A stretch of DNA of 23,949 bases. Origin: Treponema primitia ZAS-1. GTDB taxonomy: Bacteria; Spirochaetota; Spirochaetia; Treponematales; Breznakiellaceae. Both the position numbers and the translations under genes were made by a program. Positions 1 through 8,319 of this stretch are shown here, in pieces. The stretch covers positions 1-23,949 of the forward strand of contig NZ_AEEA01000191.1 in assembly GCF_000297095.1 (NCBI RefSeq). Reading direction: 5' to 3'. How positions within the stretch are numbered: position 1 is the first letter of the stretch; each line of letters starts with the position of its first letter. The notes beneath the pieces are model-generated. The model ran no database searches, was not told the origin of the DNA, and saw nothing but the letters and a program-made list of their open reading frames with translations.

Positions 1-608
1 CCTTGAAAGAGGAATATCTTTTAACCGATGAACTGGAGCCGACCAACGACGCCTATGCCCTGGCAAAAATCAGCACCATAAAGCTGTGCGCCACCTACAA
101 TAAGCAATATGGGACGAATTTTCTTTCTGCAATGCCGACAAACCTGTATGGCCCGGGGGATAATTATGACCTGTCTAACTCCCATGTGCTTCCCGCAATG
201 ATTCGCAAGTTTCACGAGGCAAAGATTTCAGGCGCCGACAGGATCGTCCTGTGGGGAGACGGTTCTCCCTGCCGCGAGTTTTTATATAGCGATGATCTTG
301 CCGAGGCGGTGGTGTATCTTATGGAGCGCTGCAATGCAGAGGATCTGCGTCATTCCACCGGGGATTTTGTCAACATTGGGATTGGGCGTGATTTAACCAT
401 AAAAGAACTTGCCGAAGTTATCCGCGGCATTGTCTATGCGGATGCTTCTCCCCGTACCTGTGCAATTGAATGGGACGTCTCAAAGCCAAACGGGACGCCA
501 AAAAAGTTGTTGGACATATCCCGGCTTTCCGCGCTTGGGTATACGCCCGAAACGTCCTTAGAGGACGGAATCAAAATCGCATATAAAGACTATTTAGAAC
601 GGAATTAA
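1..608 (+). CDS. fcl: GDP-L-fucose synthase, C-terminal part (5' end outside window)
   Basis: This is the C-terminal ~200 residues of a GDP-4-keto-6-deoxy-mannose epimerase/reductase, an extended SDR enzyme that makes GDP-L-fucose in the cytoplasm for surface glycans. The frame is open from the left edge of the window, so the N-terminal Rossmann half lies outside; the family is normally about 310-320 residues. The SDR catalytic pair is visible as YALAK, Tyr18 and Lys22 counted from the TTG at position 3, followed by the family's IKLC..YN.QYG segment and the NLYGPGDNYD and HVLPAMIRKFHEAK blocks. The segments LWGDGSPCREFLY.DDLA and VNIG.G.DLTIKELAEVI are also typical. The wzz- and wza-like genes follow on the same strand after 22 bases, so it belongs to a polysaccharide operon. 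Identification is firm; it is truncated only by the window edge. Confidence 0.93.
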   Translation, partial: LKEEYLLTDELEPTNDAYALAKISTIKLCATYNKQYGTNFLSAMPTNLYGPGDNYDLSNSHVLPAMIRKFHEAKISGADRIVLWGDGSPCREFLYSDDLAEAVVYLMERCNAEDLRHSTGDFVNIGIGRDLTIKELAEVIRGIVYADASPRTCAIEWDVSKPNGTPKKLLDISRLSALGYTPETSLEDGIKIAYKDYLERN

Positions 609-630
609 TTAATGAAAACAAGGATTATGT

Positions 631-1650
631 ATGAGCGATGAAATAAAACAAGAGGAAGACGAAATCAGTCTTATTGATCTCTTCGCGGTTCTCTGGCGAT
701 GGAAAATAATGATAATTGTCATCACCTTTCTGGCGGCGATAGGGGTGGTAATCTATGCGGTCATTTCGATTAAGCTGCCACCCGAAAAATCATACCGTCC
801 CAATGTGTACACGCCTAAGGCGCTGATGCTCATCAACAATACCAATTCTTCCGGGGGAGGAAGCCTGTCATCCATGCTCAACTCCAGCGGATTGGGCGGT
901 ATGGCTGCCCTCGCCGGAGTCAGACTGCCATCAGGCTCAAGCTTCAGCGCACTTGCGGAATATCTTGTGGGCACCAATTCTCTGCTTGATTCGGTGGTTG
1001 ACGAGTTTGATCTTATCACTAAATATAAAATAAAGAAATCGCCTAAAGCCAGAAGCCGCAAAAGGGTTAAGTCAAGCTTGAAGGCTGCCTATGAGTCACG
1101 GAGTGGCGTGTTCAGTATTGCTTTTACCAACCGGGACCCGGTGTTTGCCCAGCAGGTAGTGAATTATTGCGTTGATTATTTGGAAAACCGCTTTAACGAG
1201 CTCGGCTTGGACAAAAATAAATTGGAAAAAGAAAATCTGGAAAAAAACATTCAAAACACGTATGAGGAAATTCAAAATCTGGAATTGGAGACCCAGCGGC
1301 TGGAGCAGTCAGTTCAGCGTGGTTTTAGCGGAGCAACAATGCCCTCTATTTCCATGGAATTGAACCGGATTTCCTTGGAATTACGGGCGCAGCAGCAGGT
1401 ATACACCCAGCTCAAAACGCAATATGAGCTGCTTAAGGTAAGCATGGCCAGCGAGAGCCCAATGTTTCAGGTTCTGGAGCTCGCGGAAATCCCGGACCAG
1501 AAATCTGGCCCCAATCGGGGCAAGCTGTGTATGATGGTCACCCTTGGGGCAGGCTTCGGCTCGGTTTTCCTCGCCTTTGTCCTTAACGCAATTTTAAACC
1601 TTAGGAAAGACCCCGAAGCCATGGCGAAACTCCGGAGGAAAAAAGCATGA
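631..1650 (+). CDS. Wzz-type polysaccharide chain-length determinant protein
   Basis: This is an inner-membrane polysaccharide co-polymerase that sets chain length or helps export in Wzy-dependent polysaccharide synthesis. It has the Wzz layout in 339 residues: a short cytoplasmic N-terminus with an EISLIDLFAVLWRWK entry motif, a first membrane segment at about 25-47, a large periplasmic part with a strong coiled coil at about 185-275, and a second membrane segment at about 300-322. The usual Pro-rich stretch before the second segment is reduced to AEIPDQKSGPNRGK. No tyrosine-kinase domain follows, so it is the kinase-less type. The start is supported by an AAGGA site six bases upstream. Its stop overlaps the next start as ATGA, which implies coupled translation with the export protein. 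A Ser/Gly-rich insert at about 71-105 near the membrane is less typical. Confidence 0.88.
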   Translation: MSDEIKQEEDEISLIDLFAVLWRWKIMIIVITFLAAIGVVIYAVISIKLPPEKSYRPNVYTPKALMLINNTNSSGGGSLSSMLNSSGLGGMAALAGVRLPSGSSFSALAEYLVGTNSLLDSVVDEFDLITKYKIKKSPKARSRKRVKSSLKAAYESRSGVFSIAFTNRDPVFAQQVVNYCVDYLENRFNELGLDKNKLEKENLEKNIQNTYEEIQNLELETQRLEQSVQRGFSGATMPSISMELNRISLELRAQQQVYTQLKTQYELLKVSMASESPMFQVLELAEIPDQKSGPNRGKLCMMVTLGAGFGSVFLAFVLNAILNLRKDPEAMAKLRRKKA

Positions 1651-3149
1651 AGCGTATAGCCCTCTGGCTACTGTTTGTAACGGTTGTTGTCTTCGCGCAG
1701 GAGTCTCAGCAGGAGTCGTCTCAGCAGGCTGCCCAGCTTAGCAACACGACGCTGCTAGCCCGGAACGCACAGCTTGCCATGTCAAGCGCCGACTACCGGG
1801 TAACCGCCGGTGATGTGTATACTTTGGCCTACGCCGCCGGAACCCAATCGGTTACCTATGTTATTACCGTTGACAACTCTTATCGTGTCCGGGTATCTAA
1901 CCTGGGGGTTATCAATGCTGCCGGGAGAACCTTCCAACAGCTAAAGACGGAAGTGGAAACCGTGGTTTCAAACAACTATCCGCTGAGTGGGGCGCAGCTG
2001 GTCATAACCCGGCCCTCCCTTTTTAAGGTGTCCATTGCCGGCGAGGTCAATGTCGCTCAGGAGCAGACAGCCTGGGCTTTGGCCCGGTTGTCGTCGCTTT
2101 TGGATGACAATAACCTTCTGACGGCATATTCATCAATCCGTGATATTACGATTACTTCCTCATCCGGGCAGCGCCGGGCCTGCGATCTCTTCAAAGCCCA
2201 GCGGGACGGGGACTTATCCCAAGACCCGTACCTCCGGCCAGGAGATGCTATCCGGATTAACCGGATTGATAGGGTGGTTACTATTACGGGTTCCGTAGAG
2301 CGGCCCGGCGCGTACCAGTTACTGCCGGGGGAGAATCTGTCGGATTTGATTACCCGGTATGCCTCAGGCTTAACGCCCACCGCGGATCCCAGCAGGGTAG
2401 AATTGGTCCGGTTTGTTGACGCGGAAGCTGATTCGGGGGATAAGCTATATCTTTCTAAACAGAATATAAGTGAAAACTATCCCCTGAAACACTTTGACGC
2501 GGTTATGGTGCCATCGATTATGGATTTGGAGCCGGTAATGTTTGTGGAGGGGGCGGTGCAGGAAAACACCGGTCAGCAGCGACTGCAAAATGCCCTGGCA
2601 ACGGCTCAGAGCAACGCCTCAAACAGAATAACGGTCCAGTTTAACCAGGGGGAGAATTACGCGTCCCTGTTGCAGCGGAATTCATCCTGGTTTACGGCAA
2701 TTTCGGATACCCAACATGCGTATATAATACGGGGGGAGGAGCGGATCCCCTTGAATATTAACCCCATACTCTATGACTCGAATTATCAAAGCCAGTATTT
2801 TGTGGAAAGAAACGATGTGCTTATCATTCCCTTTAGGCAGTATTTTGTGACCGTAGCCGGCGCGGTAGTAAAACCTGATAGGTACCCATACATACCGGAC
2901 CGGGGATGGGATTACTATGTAGCCTTGGCCGGAGGGTTTGTGAAAGAACGGAATTCATCTGACTCGGTGGAAATAAAAGATTTAACGGGGAGACGGATGA
3001 GCAAGACCGATGTAATAACCCCGGAAACGACCATAACCGCCCGGACCAATGCGGGGTTGTATTACTTTAACCAGTATGCCCCGGTGATAACTACGATCTT
3101 GTCTATCATTACTACCTCTATCTCCGTTGCTCTGCTTATTGGTCGATAA
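1647..3149 (+). CDS. Wza-type polysaccharide export protein with SLBB domains
   Basis: This is a secreted polysaccharide-export protein expected to form the outer-membrane/periplasmic exit channel together with the co-polymerase encoded just upstream. A Sec signal peptide occupies residues 1 to about 17 (MKRIALWLLFVTVVVFAQ) with no lipobox Cys, unlike lipoprotein Wza. The poly-export domain begins at about 49 with YRVTAGDVYTLAYAAG. SLBB-type repeats follow at about 127-205, 210-256 (VTITGSVERPGAYQLLPGE) and 395-440 (VTVAGAVVKPDRYPYIPD). The last 20 residues are hydrophobic and could be the outer-membrane helix seen in Wza-like proteins. At 500 residues it is longer than E. coli Wza (about 380) but normal for multi-SLBB exporters. 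The ATGA overlap with the preceding gene indicates one operon. Confidence 0.88.
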   Translation: MKRIALWLLFVTVVVFAQESQQESSQQAAQLSNTTLLARNAQLAMSSADYRVTAGDVYTLAYAAGTQSVTYVITVDNSYRVRVSNLGVINAAGRTFQQLKTEVETVVSNNYPLSGAQLVITRPSLFKVSIAGEVNVAQEQTAWALARLSSLLDDNNLLTAYSSIRDITITSSSGQRRACDLFKAQRDGDLSQDPYLRPGDAIRINRIDRVVTITGSVERPGAYQLLPGENLSDLITRYASGLTPTADPSRVELVRFVDAEADSGDKLYLSKQNISENYPLKHFDAVMVPSIMDLEPVMFVEGAVQENTGQQRLQNALATAQSNASNRITVQFNQGENYASLLQRNSSWFTAISDTQHAYIIRGEERIPLNINPILYDSNYQSQYFVERNDVLIIPFRQYFVTVAGAVVKPDRYPYIPDRGWDYYVALAGGFVKERNSSDSVEIKDLTGRRMSKTDVITPETTITARTNAGLYYFNQYAPVITTILSIITTSISVALLIGR

Positions 3150-3202
3150 TGCCGATACATTATGGTACTAAGAGTTTTCTTAAACGTTGGCCTACGGTTT
3201 AA

Positions 3203-3442
3203 CAAAGAGCTAATTTAAGGGCAAACGGATTAAGCCCAATGACCTTAAAAAATTGGATAAAGCGGATTTGTGGTCCGGCAGAAGAACCAGCTCCAAGATT
3301 TGTTGAGGTGAATTCTCAGATGACGGAACAAATTCAGCATACCCCTAAAATTCTCATTGAAAAAGGTGATATCAGAATACATATATCGATCGCAATAAAC
3401 CAGAACGACCTACGAGAGGTTATAGAAGGTCTTGGCTGGTAA
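3203..3442 (+). pseudogene. IS66-family TnpA remnant (C-terminal part)
   Basis: This is the remains of the first small ORF of an IS66-type insertion sequence. The first available Met is at 3239, but the frame is readable from 3203. It begins with LRANGLSPMTLKNWIKR, which resembles the second half of the TnpA helix-turn-helix. It ends with a typical TnpA tail, a basic-hydrophobic strand (PKILIEKGDIRIHISI) followed by an acidic helix ending in GLGW. Full TnpA proteins are usually over 100 residues, so the N-terminus is gone. It lies two bases before the TnpB stub in the normal IS66 order. Neither IS end nor the large TnpC transposase is visible. The assignment rests on pattern recognition and is moderately confident. 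Confidence 0.62.
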
Positions 3443-3444
3443 CT

Positions 3445-3552
3445 ATGATTTTTGATTTGAGCGCAGTAAAACTATGCATACGGCCTGGGCACACCGATCT
3501 CCGACAGGCAACCAACGGATTAACCGTCCTGATACAAAAGGAAATGAAATAG
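3445..3552 (+). pseudogene. IS66-family TnpB stub (35 codons)
   Basis: This short frame reads MIFDLSAVKLCIRPGHTDLR and continues ATNGLTVLIQKEMK before a TAG stop. It matches the N-terminus of IS66 Orf2/TnpB, in which the GHTD(L/M)R motif is characteristic. Intact TnpB is about 110-120 residues, so only the first third survives. It starts two bases after the TnpA remnant, the usual IS66 arrangement. No recognisable TnpB or TnpC sequence follows, and the next gene begins 39 bases later with a different base composition. This is a decayed IS66 copy and is unlikely to be functional. Confidence 0.75.
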
Positions 3553-3591
3553 GACCTACTCACTTGGACAAAATAGAGATTTTCTGGTAAA

Positions 3592-4344
3592 ATGAATCAA
3601 CAAATAGCAAACAATACTTACGCTTTTCTAATAATGACTAACATAATAACATTAGTCTTTTTGGTAATTATTTCATTTCGGTATCGGGTTCCACAAAAAG
3701 TATTAAAAAAATTGGGGATAATAGATTTACATGTTCTAAAAATTTATCCCTTATACAGTATAAACAATATTATATCGTTAACATATGATCGTGATAATTT
3801 TGATATTGTAATGGTAGGTGATTCCATTACCAATGCGGGAAGATGGAACGAAATATTCAATAATAGAAAAGTTGCCAATCTTGGTATTAATGGTGATTCG
3901 ACCGATGGAGTGTTAAACAGGCTTGTGGATATTTACTATTTGAATCCTAAAAAGTGTTTTCTGATGATTGGAATAAATGATTTCCAGGGAAATCGTTCTA
4001 TTGAATATGTAATACAAAATTATAAAAGAATTATTCAGGAACTGAAACAACATAATATAAAAATAATTGTTCAATCTATATTACATTTGGGACATAATTA
4101 TTATATTAATCATATAGGTGGAAAAAATAAAACTAATTGGAAAACAATAAATAAAAAAGTTGAAAAAACTAATATTGAACTGGAAAAAATTGCAGTTGAA
4201 TATGGTGTTGAATTTATAGATATTAACACAAAATTATCTGTAAATAATGTTTTGGAAGAAAAATATGGAGATTCTAGCGGGTTACATTTAAGCCAATTAG
4301 GGTATGAAGAATGGGCTGAAATAATAAAACCGTTAATTGAATAA
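3592..4344 (+). CDS. Membrane-anchored SGNH/GDSL-family hydrolase
   Basis: This is a probable esterase or acyl hydrolase of the SGNH superfamily, held at the membrane by an N-terminal helix (residues about 11-29) with the catalytic part outside the cytoplasm. Visible blocks are VMVGDSITNAGRW (GDS Ser78), LGINGDSTDGVLNRL (block II Gly), MIGINDF (GxND, Asn129) and SGLHLSQLGYEEWA near the C-terminus (His232). The usual Asp three residues before the His is a Ser here, although an Asp lies two residues earlier (Asp227). The gene is strikingly A+T-rich compared with its neighbours and has AT-ending codons, suggesting transfer. It lies between an IS66 remnant and a broken hipA. Its proximity to polysaccharide genes makes glycan O-acyl removal possible but unproven. 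The Shine-Dalgarno site is weak. Confidence 0.8.
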   Translation: MNQQIANNTYAFLIMTNIITLVFLVIISFRYRVPQKVLKKLGIIDLHVLKIYPLYSINNIISLTYDRDNFDIVMVGDSITNAGRWNEIFNNRKVANLGINGDSTDGVLNRLVDIYYLNPKKCFLMIGINDFQGNRSIEYVIQNYKRIIQELKQHNIKIIVQSILHLGHNYYINHIGGKNKTNWKTINKKVEKTNIELEKIAVEYGVEFIDINTKLSVNNVLEEKYGDSSGLHLSQLGYEEWAEIIKPLIE

Positions 4345-4376
4345 AGCAGAAAAACTGCACATAACCACATACAATT

Positions 4377-4398
4377 AGAGCCGGAAACGGGTCTTTTT
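4377..4398 (+). terminator. Probable rho-independent terminator after the SGNH hydrolase
   Basis: Arms AGAGCCG and CGGGTCT flank a GAAA tetraloop and pair with a single G-G mismatch. They are followed directly by a T run (TTTTTATTT). It lies 33 bases after the hydrolase stop codon. A smaller GCAG/CTGC hairpin sits at 4346-4358. Confidence 0.5.
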
Positions 4399-4499
4399 AT
4401 TTGTCTATTTTGTTAGTGTATTATAACATTTGATTCAATTATCAATGTTCACATATCTGGACAAATATACGTATTATAGCTTATACTAATAAACATAAT

Positions 4500-4862
4500 G
4501 GGAAAGCCAAGGACCGTATTGCTATCGGGCGTATGTTTTTTAATATCGCTGTTTCAAACTGTGATGATCATCTCCGTAATCACGGCTTTCTTCTTAGCCC
4601 CGCAGGATGGATACTGTCCCTGGCCTTTGATATGAACCCCGACGAAAACGGTGTTGGGTTAAAACTCAACATTTCAGAATCTGATAATACCCTTGATTTT
4701 GACCTTGCCCTAAGCGTTATTCCCTATTTCAGGCTATCTTCAGAAAAAGCGGAATCTATTCTTAATACTGTTAAGCACTCCGTTTCAAACTGGAGAACCG
4801 TGGCGGATTCATTACAGGATCCCGAAACGGCAGCAAGACGAAATGGAACCGTCCTTTAGGTG
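4500..4862 (+). pseudogene. HipA-family kinase, C-terminal remnant
   Basis: This is the tail of a HipA-type serine/threonine kinase, the toxin of HipBA toxin-antitoxin modules. Recognisable sequence starts at GKAKDRIAIGRMFFN at about 4500, in frame with the Met at 4533. It includes the catalytic loop SNCDDHLRNHGF and the metal-binding Asp of AFDMNP, then the C-terminal helices ending with VSNWRTVA. Roughly the N-terminal two thirds of a typical ~400-440-residue HipA is missing and no hipB lies upstream. Near the end the open frame reads ETAARRNGTVL and stops at 4859, whereas the shifted frame reads DEMEPSFR, which resembles the usual HipA tail, so a frameshift is likely too. The fragment cannot make a full kinase and appears to be a relic in a mobile-DNA scar. 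Confidence 0.78.
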
Positions 4863-4868
4863 TAAAGC

Positions 4869-5576
4869 TCACCCCTCGCCCAAGTAAGCCTTCTTAATCC
4901 CCTCATTATTCAACAACGCCGCCCCCGTGTCCTGCATGGTGATTACCCCTGTCTCCAGGACGTAGGCGTAGTCTGCTATTTCCAGCGCGGCGTGGGCGTT
5001 CTGCTCTATCAGCAATACGGTGGTACCATTTTTGTTTATTTCCCGGACGATTTCGAAGATCATGCGGGAAACTAGGGGGGCCAGGCCCAGGGAAGGTTCG
5101 TCCAGCATGAGGAGTTTTGGGCTTGCCATGAGGCCCCGGGCTACGGCGAGCATCTGCTGTTCACCGCCGCTCAGGGTACCGGCGTGCTGGCGAGCCCGCT
5201 CCTTGAGCCGGGGGAAGAGGGTGTAGCAGCGGTCGCGGTCTTTTTTGATGCCCGGTTTGTCGCTGCGGGAATAGGCGCCCAGGCGGATATTTTCTTCCAC
5301 CGTCAGGTTGGGAAATACGTGGCGGCCCTCGGGGATCATCACCAGACCCAGGGAGACTATGTCCTTGGTATCCCGGCCGGTAATATCCTGGCCGTTCCAA
5401 AGGATTTTGCCCGAGGCGCTTTTTACCAGGCCAACGATACTGTTGAGCATGGTACTTTTGCCTGCACCGTTGGCGCCGATGAGGGTGATGATTTTGCCGT
5501 CTTCAACCGCTATGTCGATGCCCCGCAGGGCGTGGATGCCGCCGTAGTATACCGAAAGGTTTTCCAGTTTAAGCAA
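4869..5576 (-). CDS. livF: Branched-chain amino acid-type ABC transporter ATPase LivF (system 1)
   Basis: This is one of two cytoplasmic ATPases driving a liv-type importer for branched-chain amino acids or related compounds. In 235 residues it has Walker A GANGAGKST (34-42), the Q-loop region, a LivF-typical VMIPEGRHVFPNLTVEENI block, signature LSGGEQ (135-140), Walker B LLMLDEP (155-161), and LLIEQN in place of a classical H-loop His, as usual in LivF. The start is TTG, immediately after the livG stop, with a GGGGGTGG ribosome site just upstream. Zero spacing implies coupled translation. It is the last gene of the minus-strand operon and meets the hipA remnant head-on at its 3' end. Family assignment is secure; the substrate cannot be read from this subunit. 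Confidence 0.93.
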   Translation of the reverse strand: MLKLENLSVYYGGIHALRGIDIAVEDGKIITLIGANGAGKSTMLNSIVGLVKSASGKILWNGQDITGRDTKDIVSLGLVMIPEGRHVFPNLTVEENIRLGAYSRSDKPGIKKDRDRCYTLFPRLKERARQHAGTLSGGEQQMLAVARGLMASPKLLMLDEPSLGLAPLVSRMIFEIVREINKNGTTVLLIEQNAHAALEIADYAYVLETGVITMQDTGAALLNNEGIKKAYLGEG

Positions 5577-6332
5577 TTAATCCACCCCCAGGTAGGCGTC
5601 GATGACCTTCTGATTTTTCCGTATCTCCGCGGGGGCGCCCTTGGCGATGGTAATGCCGTAGTCAAGCACGTAGAGCCAATTGCAGATGCCCATCACTACC
5701 TGCATGTGATGTTCTATCAGTAATACTGAGATCTTGAATTTGTCCCGGATGCCCACAATAAATTCCATCAGCTCCTGGGATTCCTGGGGGTTCATCCCCG
5801 CGGCGGGTTCGTCCAGGAGCAGCAGGCTTGGCTCGGTGGCCAGGGCGCGGACTATTTCCAGGCGGCGCTGTTTGCCGTATGGCAGGGATACTGCGTTGTC
5901 ATTGGCGTTATCAAGGAGTCCCACCGATTCCAACAGGTTTAACGAAAAGTCCCGGGCCTTTTTTTCCTTTTCCATATAGCCGGGAAGGTGCAGCACCGAT
6001 TCAAAGAGATTGGGTTTTTCCCGGAGGTTACAGGCTACCAGAAGGTTTTCCAGCACCGTCATCTCATGGAAGAGGCGGATATTCTGAAAGGTCCTGGCTA
6101 TACCCGTGCCGGTGATCTTATGTGGCTGTTTACCGGCAATGTTTTTTCCGTTGAATAGAATGGTTCCCTTGGTGGGCGTATATACCCCGGTAATTACGTT
6201 AAAGGCCGTGGTTTTCCCCGCGCCGTTAGGGCCGATGAGTCCCACAATTTCGCCGTCCGCCACGGTGATAGAAAAGTCGGATACCGCGGTGAGGCCGCCG
6301 AACTGCATGGTAATGTTGTTGGTTTCCAGCAT
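5577..6332 (-). CDS. livG: Branched-chain amino acid-type ABC transporter ATPase LivG (system 1)
   Basis: This is the second ATPase of the minus-strand liv operon, 251 residues, normal for LivG. Motifs in order are Walker A GPNGAGKTT (34-42), the LivG hallmark GIARTFQNIRLF (77-88), a degenerate signature LPYGKQR (150-156), Walker B LLLLDEPAAGMNP (169-181), and H-loop His208 in LLIEHHM. The degenerate signature and NPQES segment separate LivG from LivF. Its ATG overlaps the livM stop by one base (TAATG), and livF starts directly after its stop, so translation is coupled on both sides. LivG pairs with LivF on the cytoplasmic face of the LivH/LivM channel. Confidence 0.93.
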   Translation of the reverse strand: MLETNNITMQFGGLTAVSDFSITVADGEIVGLIGPNGAGKTTAFNVITGVYTPTKGTILFNGKNIAGKQPHKITGTGIARTFQNIRLFHEMTVLENLLVACNLREKPNLFESVLHLPGYMEKEKKARDFSLNLLESVGLLDNANDNAVSLPYGKQRRLEIVRALATEPSLLLLDEPAAGMNPQESQELMEFIVGIRDKFKISVLLIEHHMQVVMGICNWLYVLDYGITIAKGAPAEIRKNQKVIDAYLGVD

Positions 6333-7393
6333 TACGCGCCTCCACGGCCCAGGAGTTTTTTTATTGGCCCGGTATCAAGGATGCGGTTCCAGGAAAATTC
6401 CTTTTTCCCCATAAGGCCTTCCTGGCGGTAGATCACCACCAGCAAAAGGAGGGCGCTGAATACCACCATACGGAGGCCCGGGAGACCCTGGGTCCGGAAA
6501 AACAGCAGGTTTAGAGGGCCGTCCAGGAAACGGAGGGCCTCCATGGAGATCGTTACGATAAGTGCGGCAATTACCGATCCGGTGATGCTGCCGTTACCCC
6601 CAAGGACCACGATGAGCAGGATGTTATAGGTTAGGCTGAAGGTGAACATCTTGGGGTCAATAGTATTCATCAGGTGGCCCAGGAGGGCGCCGCCTATGCC
6701 GGCTATAAAGCTGGAAATAGTAAAACTGAGGATTTTTACCCGGGCAACGTGGATGCCCATGGCTTGGGCGGCTATTTCGTTATCCCGAACCGCTTTGCAG
6801 GCCCGGCCAAAGGCAGAGTTTATAAGCGCAATCATGAAGATCACCGTTAGGAACGCTAAGGCCCAAATCATATAGGTATTTGCATATTTCGGCAGCCCCT
6901 TAAGGCCCAGGGCGCCGTTGGTTACTGATTGAAGGTTGGTGAGCACCACCCGGATTATCTCAGAGAAGCCCAGGGTGGCGATGGCCAGATAGTCATCCCG
7001 GAGCCGCAGTACCGGTGTGCCGATGAGGAAACCCGCCAGGGCTGCCGTAAGGCCGGCGATGATAAGGGCGGGGATAAAGGGAAGCTCCACATTCGCCAGG
7101 ATGGGAACGATGGGGGTCATAAAATAATTCATGCTTTTCTGGGCAGGACTCATGGTAAGGAGGGCGCTTACATAGGCGCCAATGGCCATGAAACCCGAAT
7201 GGCCCAGGGAAAAAAGTCCGGTAAAGCCGTTAAGCAGATTGAGGGAGAGCGCAAGAATAATGTAGATTCCGCAGAGATTGAAGATCCTTCGGGAAAAAGA
7301 ATTAAATACCCTGTCCGCCAGAATGATAAAGCCGACAACCAGGATGAGGGCGATGATACTTACGGTACGGTTTTGCTTTTTGTCCAGGATCAT
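6332..7393 (-). CDS. livM: ABC transporter permease LivM (system 1)
   Basis: This is the second membrane subunit of the minus-strand liv importer, 353 residues with about eight to ten hydrophobic segments. LivM hallmarks are LNLLNGFTGLFSLGHSGFMAIGAY, split here as LNLLNGFTG and LFSLGHSGFMAIGAY (about 49-73), the LRLRDDYLAIATLGFSEIIR segment, and the cytoplasmic coupling loop AVRDNEIAAQAMGI that contacts the ATPases. The C-terminus is a basic tail after the last membrane helix. The start ATG is 10 bases after the livH stop, and its own stop overlaps the livG start. A hydrophilic stretch after the second third (about 86-105, MSPAQKSMNYFMTPI) forms a periplasmic loop. It would form a heterodimer with LivH. 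Confidence 0.92.
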   Translation of the reverse strand: MILDKKQNRTVSIIALILVVGFIILADRVFNSFSRRIFNLCGIYIILALSLNLLNGFTGLFSLGHSGFMAIGAYVSALLTMSPAQKSMNYFMTPIVPILANVELPFIPALIIAGLTAALAGFLIGTPVLRLRDDYLAIATLGFSEIIRVVLTNLQSVTNGALGLKGLPKYANTYMIWALAFLTVIFMIALINSAFGRACKAVRDNEIAAQAMGIHVARVKILSFTISSFIAGIGGALLGHLMNTIDPKMFTFSLTYNILLIVVLGGNGSITGSVIAALIVTISMEALRFLDGPLNLLFFRTQGLPGLRMVVFSALLLLVVIYRQEGLMGKKEFSWNRILDTGPIKKLLGRGGA

Positions 7394-7403
7394 CCGCCGC
7401 TCC

Positions 7404-8297
7404 CTATACCTTTTCTACCTGGTTTCTGCCCAGGAGACCCGAGGGCTTTACCATGAGCACAAAGATAAGTAACACAAAGGCAAAGGCGTCCCGGTAGCCC
7501 GTAAGGGTGGGGAGGAAGGCGATGATCATGATCTCGATAAAGCCCAGGAGGAGACCCCCCAGGACGGCTCCGGAGATATTGCCGATTCCGCCGATAACCG
7601 CGGCGATAAAACATTTGAGCCCGGGAATCATCCCCATGGTGGGGTTAAGCTGAGGGTACTTGACGGCCCACATGACCCCGCCGATGGCGGCTAATACCGA
7701 ACCGGCGCCGAAGGTGAACGAGACGATCCGGTTTACATCAATGCCCATAAGCCGTGCTGCGGACAGATCCGTGGAAACCGCCCGCATGGCCATGCCGGTC
7801 TTTGTTTTGAGTACGATGATAAGCAGTATCGTGAGTAATGCTGCGGTAAGTACCGGGATAAAGAGGCTGATGTAGGCCACAGAAACACTGCCGATGTGGG
7901 CAACATGGTTAAAAAGCTCCGGTACCGGGAAGCCCTTGGGCCGCCCGCCGAAGATTACCGTGGCCAGGTTTTCCAGCAGGAAGGATGCGCCGATGGCGCT
8001 TATCATAATGGAAATCTTGGGGGAATTCCGCAGGGGTTTGTAGGCCACCCGTTCCAGGCCTATGCCGAAGATCCCCGTGAGTCCGAAGGCTACAATAAAG
8101 CCGACCCACCAGGGCATGAAAAAGACCGTAACCGCGTAAAAGGCGATATAGCCGCCGAGCATAAACACATCGCCATGGGCAAAGTTGATGAGCCGGAGTA
8201 TACCGTACACCATGGTGTAGCCGATGGCGATGAGGGCGTAGAGACTGCCCAGGGACAGGGCGTTGGAAATATGCTGCAGAAACACATCAAAGTTCAT
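7404..8297 (-). CDS. livH: ABC transporter permease LivH (system 1)
   Basis: This is the first membrane subunit of the minus-strand liv importer, 297 residues, normal LivH length, with about eight hydrophobic segments. The N-terminal LivH signature reads LYALIAIGYTMVYGILRL followed by INFAHGDVFMLGGY. The cytoplasmic loop contains TKTGMAMRAVSTDLSAARLMGI, the ATPase-coupling region, and the C-terminal half shows FIAAVIGGIGNISGAVLGG. The start is 22 bases after the binding-protein stop and the stop is 10 bases before livM. It would pair with LivM in the inner membrane. Confidence 0.93.
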   Translation of the reverse strand: MNFDVFLQHISNALSLGSLYALIAIGYTMVYGILRLINFAHGDVFMLGGYIAFYAVTVFFMPWWVGFIVAFGLTGIFGIGLERVAYKPLRNSPKISIMISAIGASFLLENLATVIFGGRPKGFPVPELFNHVAHIGSVSVAYISLFIPVLTAALLTILLIIVLKTKTGMAMRAVSTDLSAARLMGIDVNRIVSFTFGAGSVLAAIGGVMWAVKYPQLNPTMGMIPGLKCFIAAVIGGIGNISGAVLGGLLLGFIEIMIIAFLPTLTGYRDAFAFVLLIFVLMVKPSGLLGRNQVEKV

Positions 8298-8319
8298 GAG
8301 CCCTGTCCTTTTCTACGAT

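Noticed and set aside
4533..4859. Functional HipA toxin
   Set aside because: The N-terminal part is missing and there is no hipB upstream, so only a C-terminal remnant remains despite intact catalytic-loop residues.
5184..5723. Long open frame on the + strand opposite livF/livG
   Set aside because: It is antisense to two genes with complete ATPase motifs and its translation shows no recognisable family.
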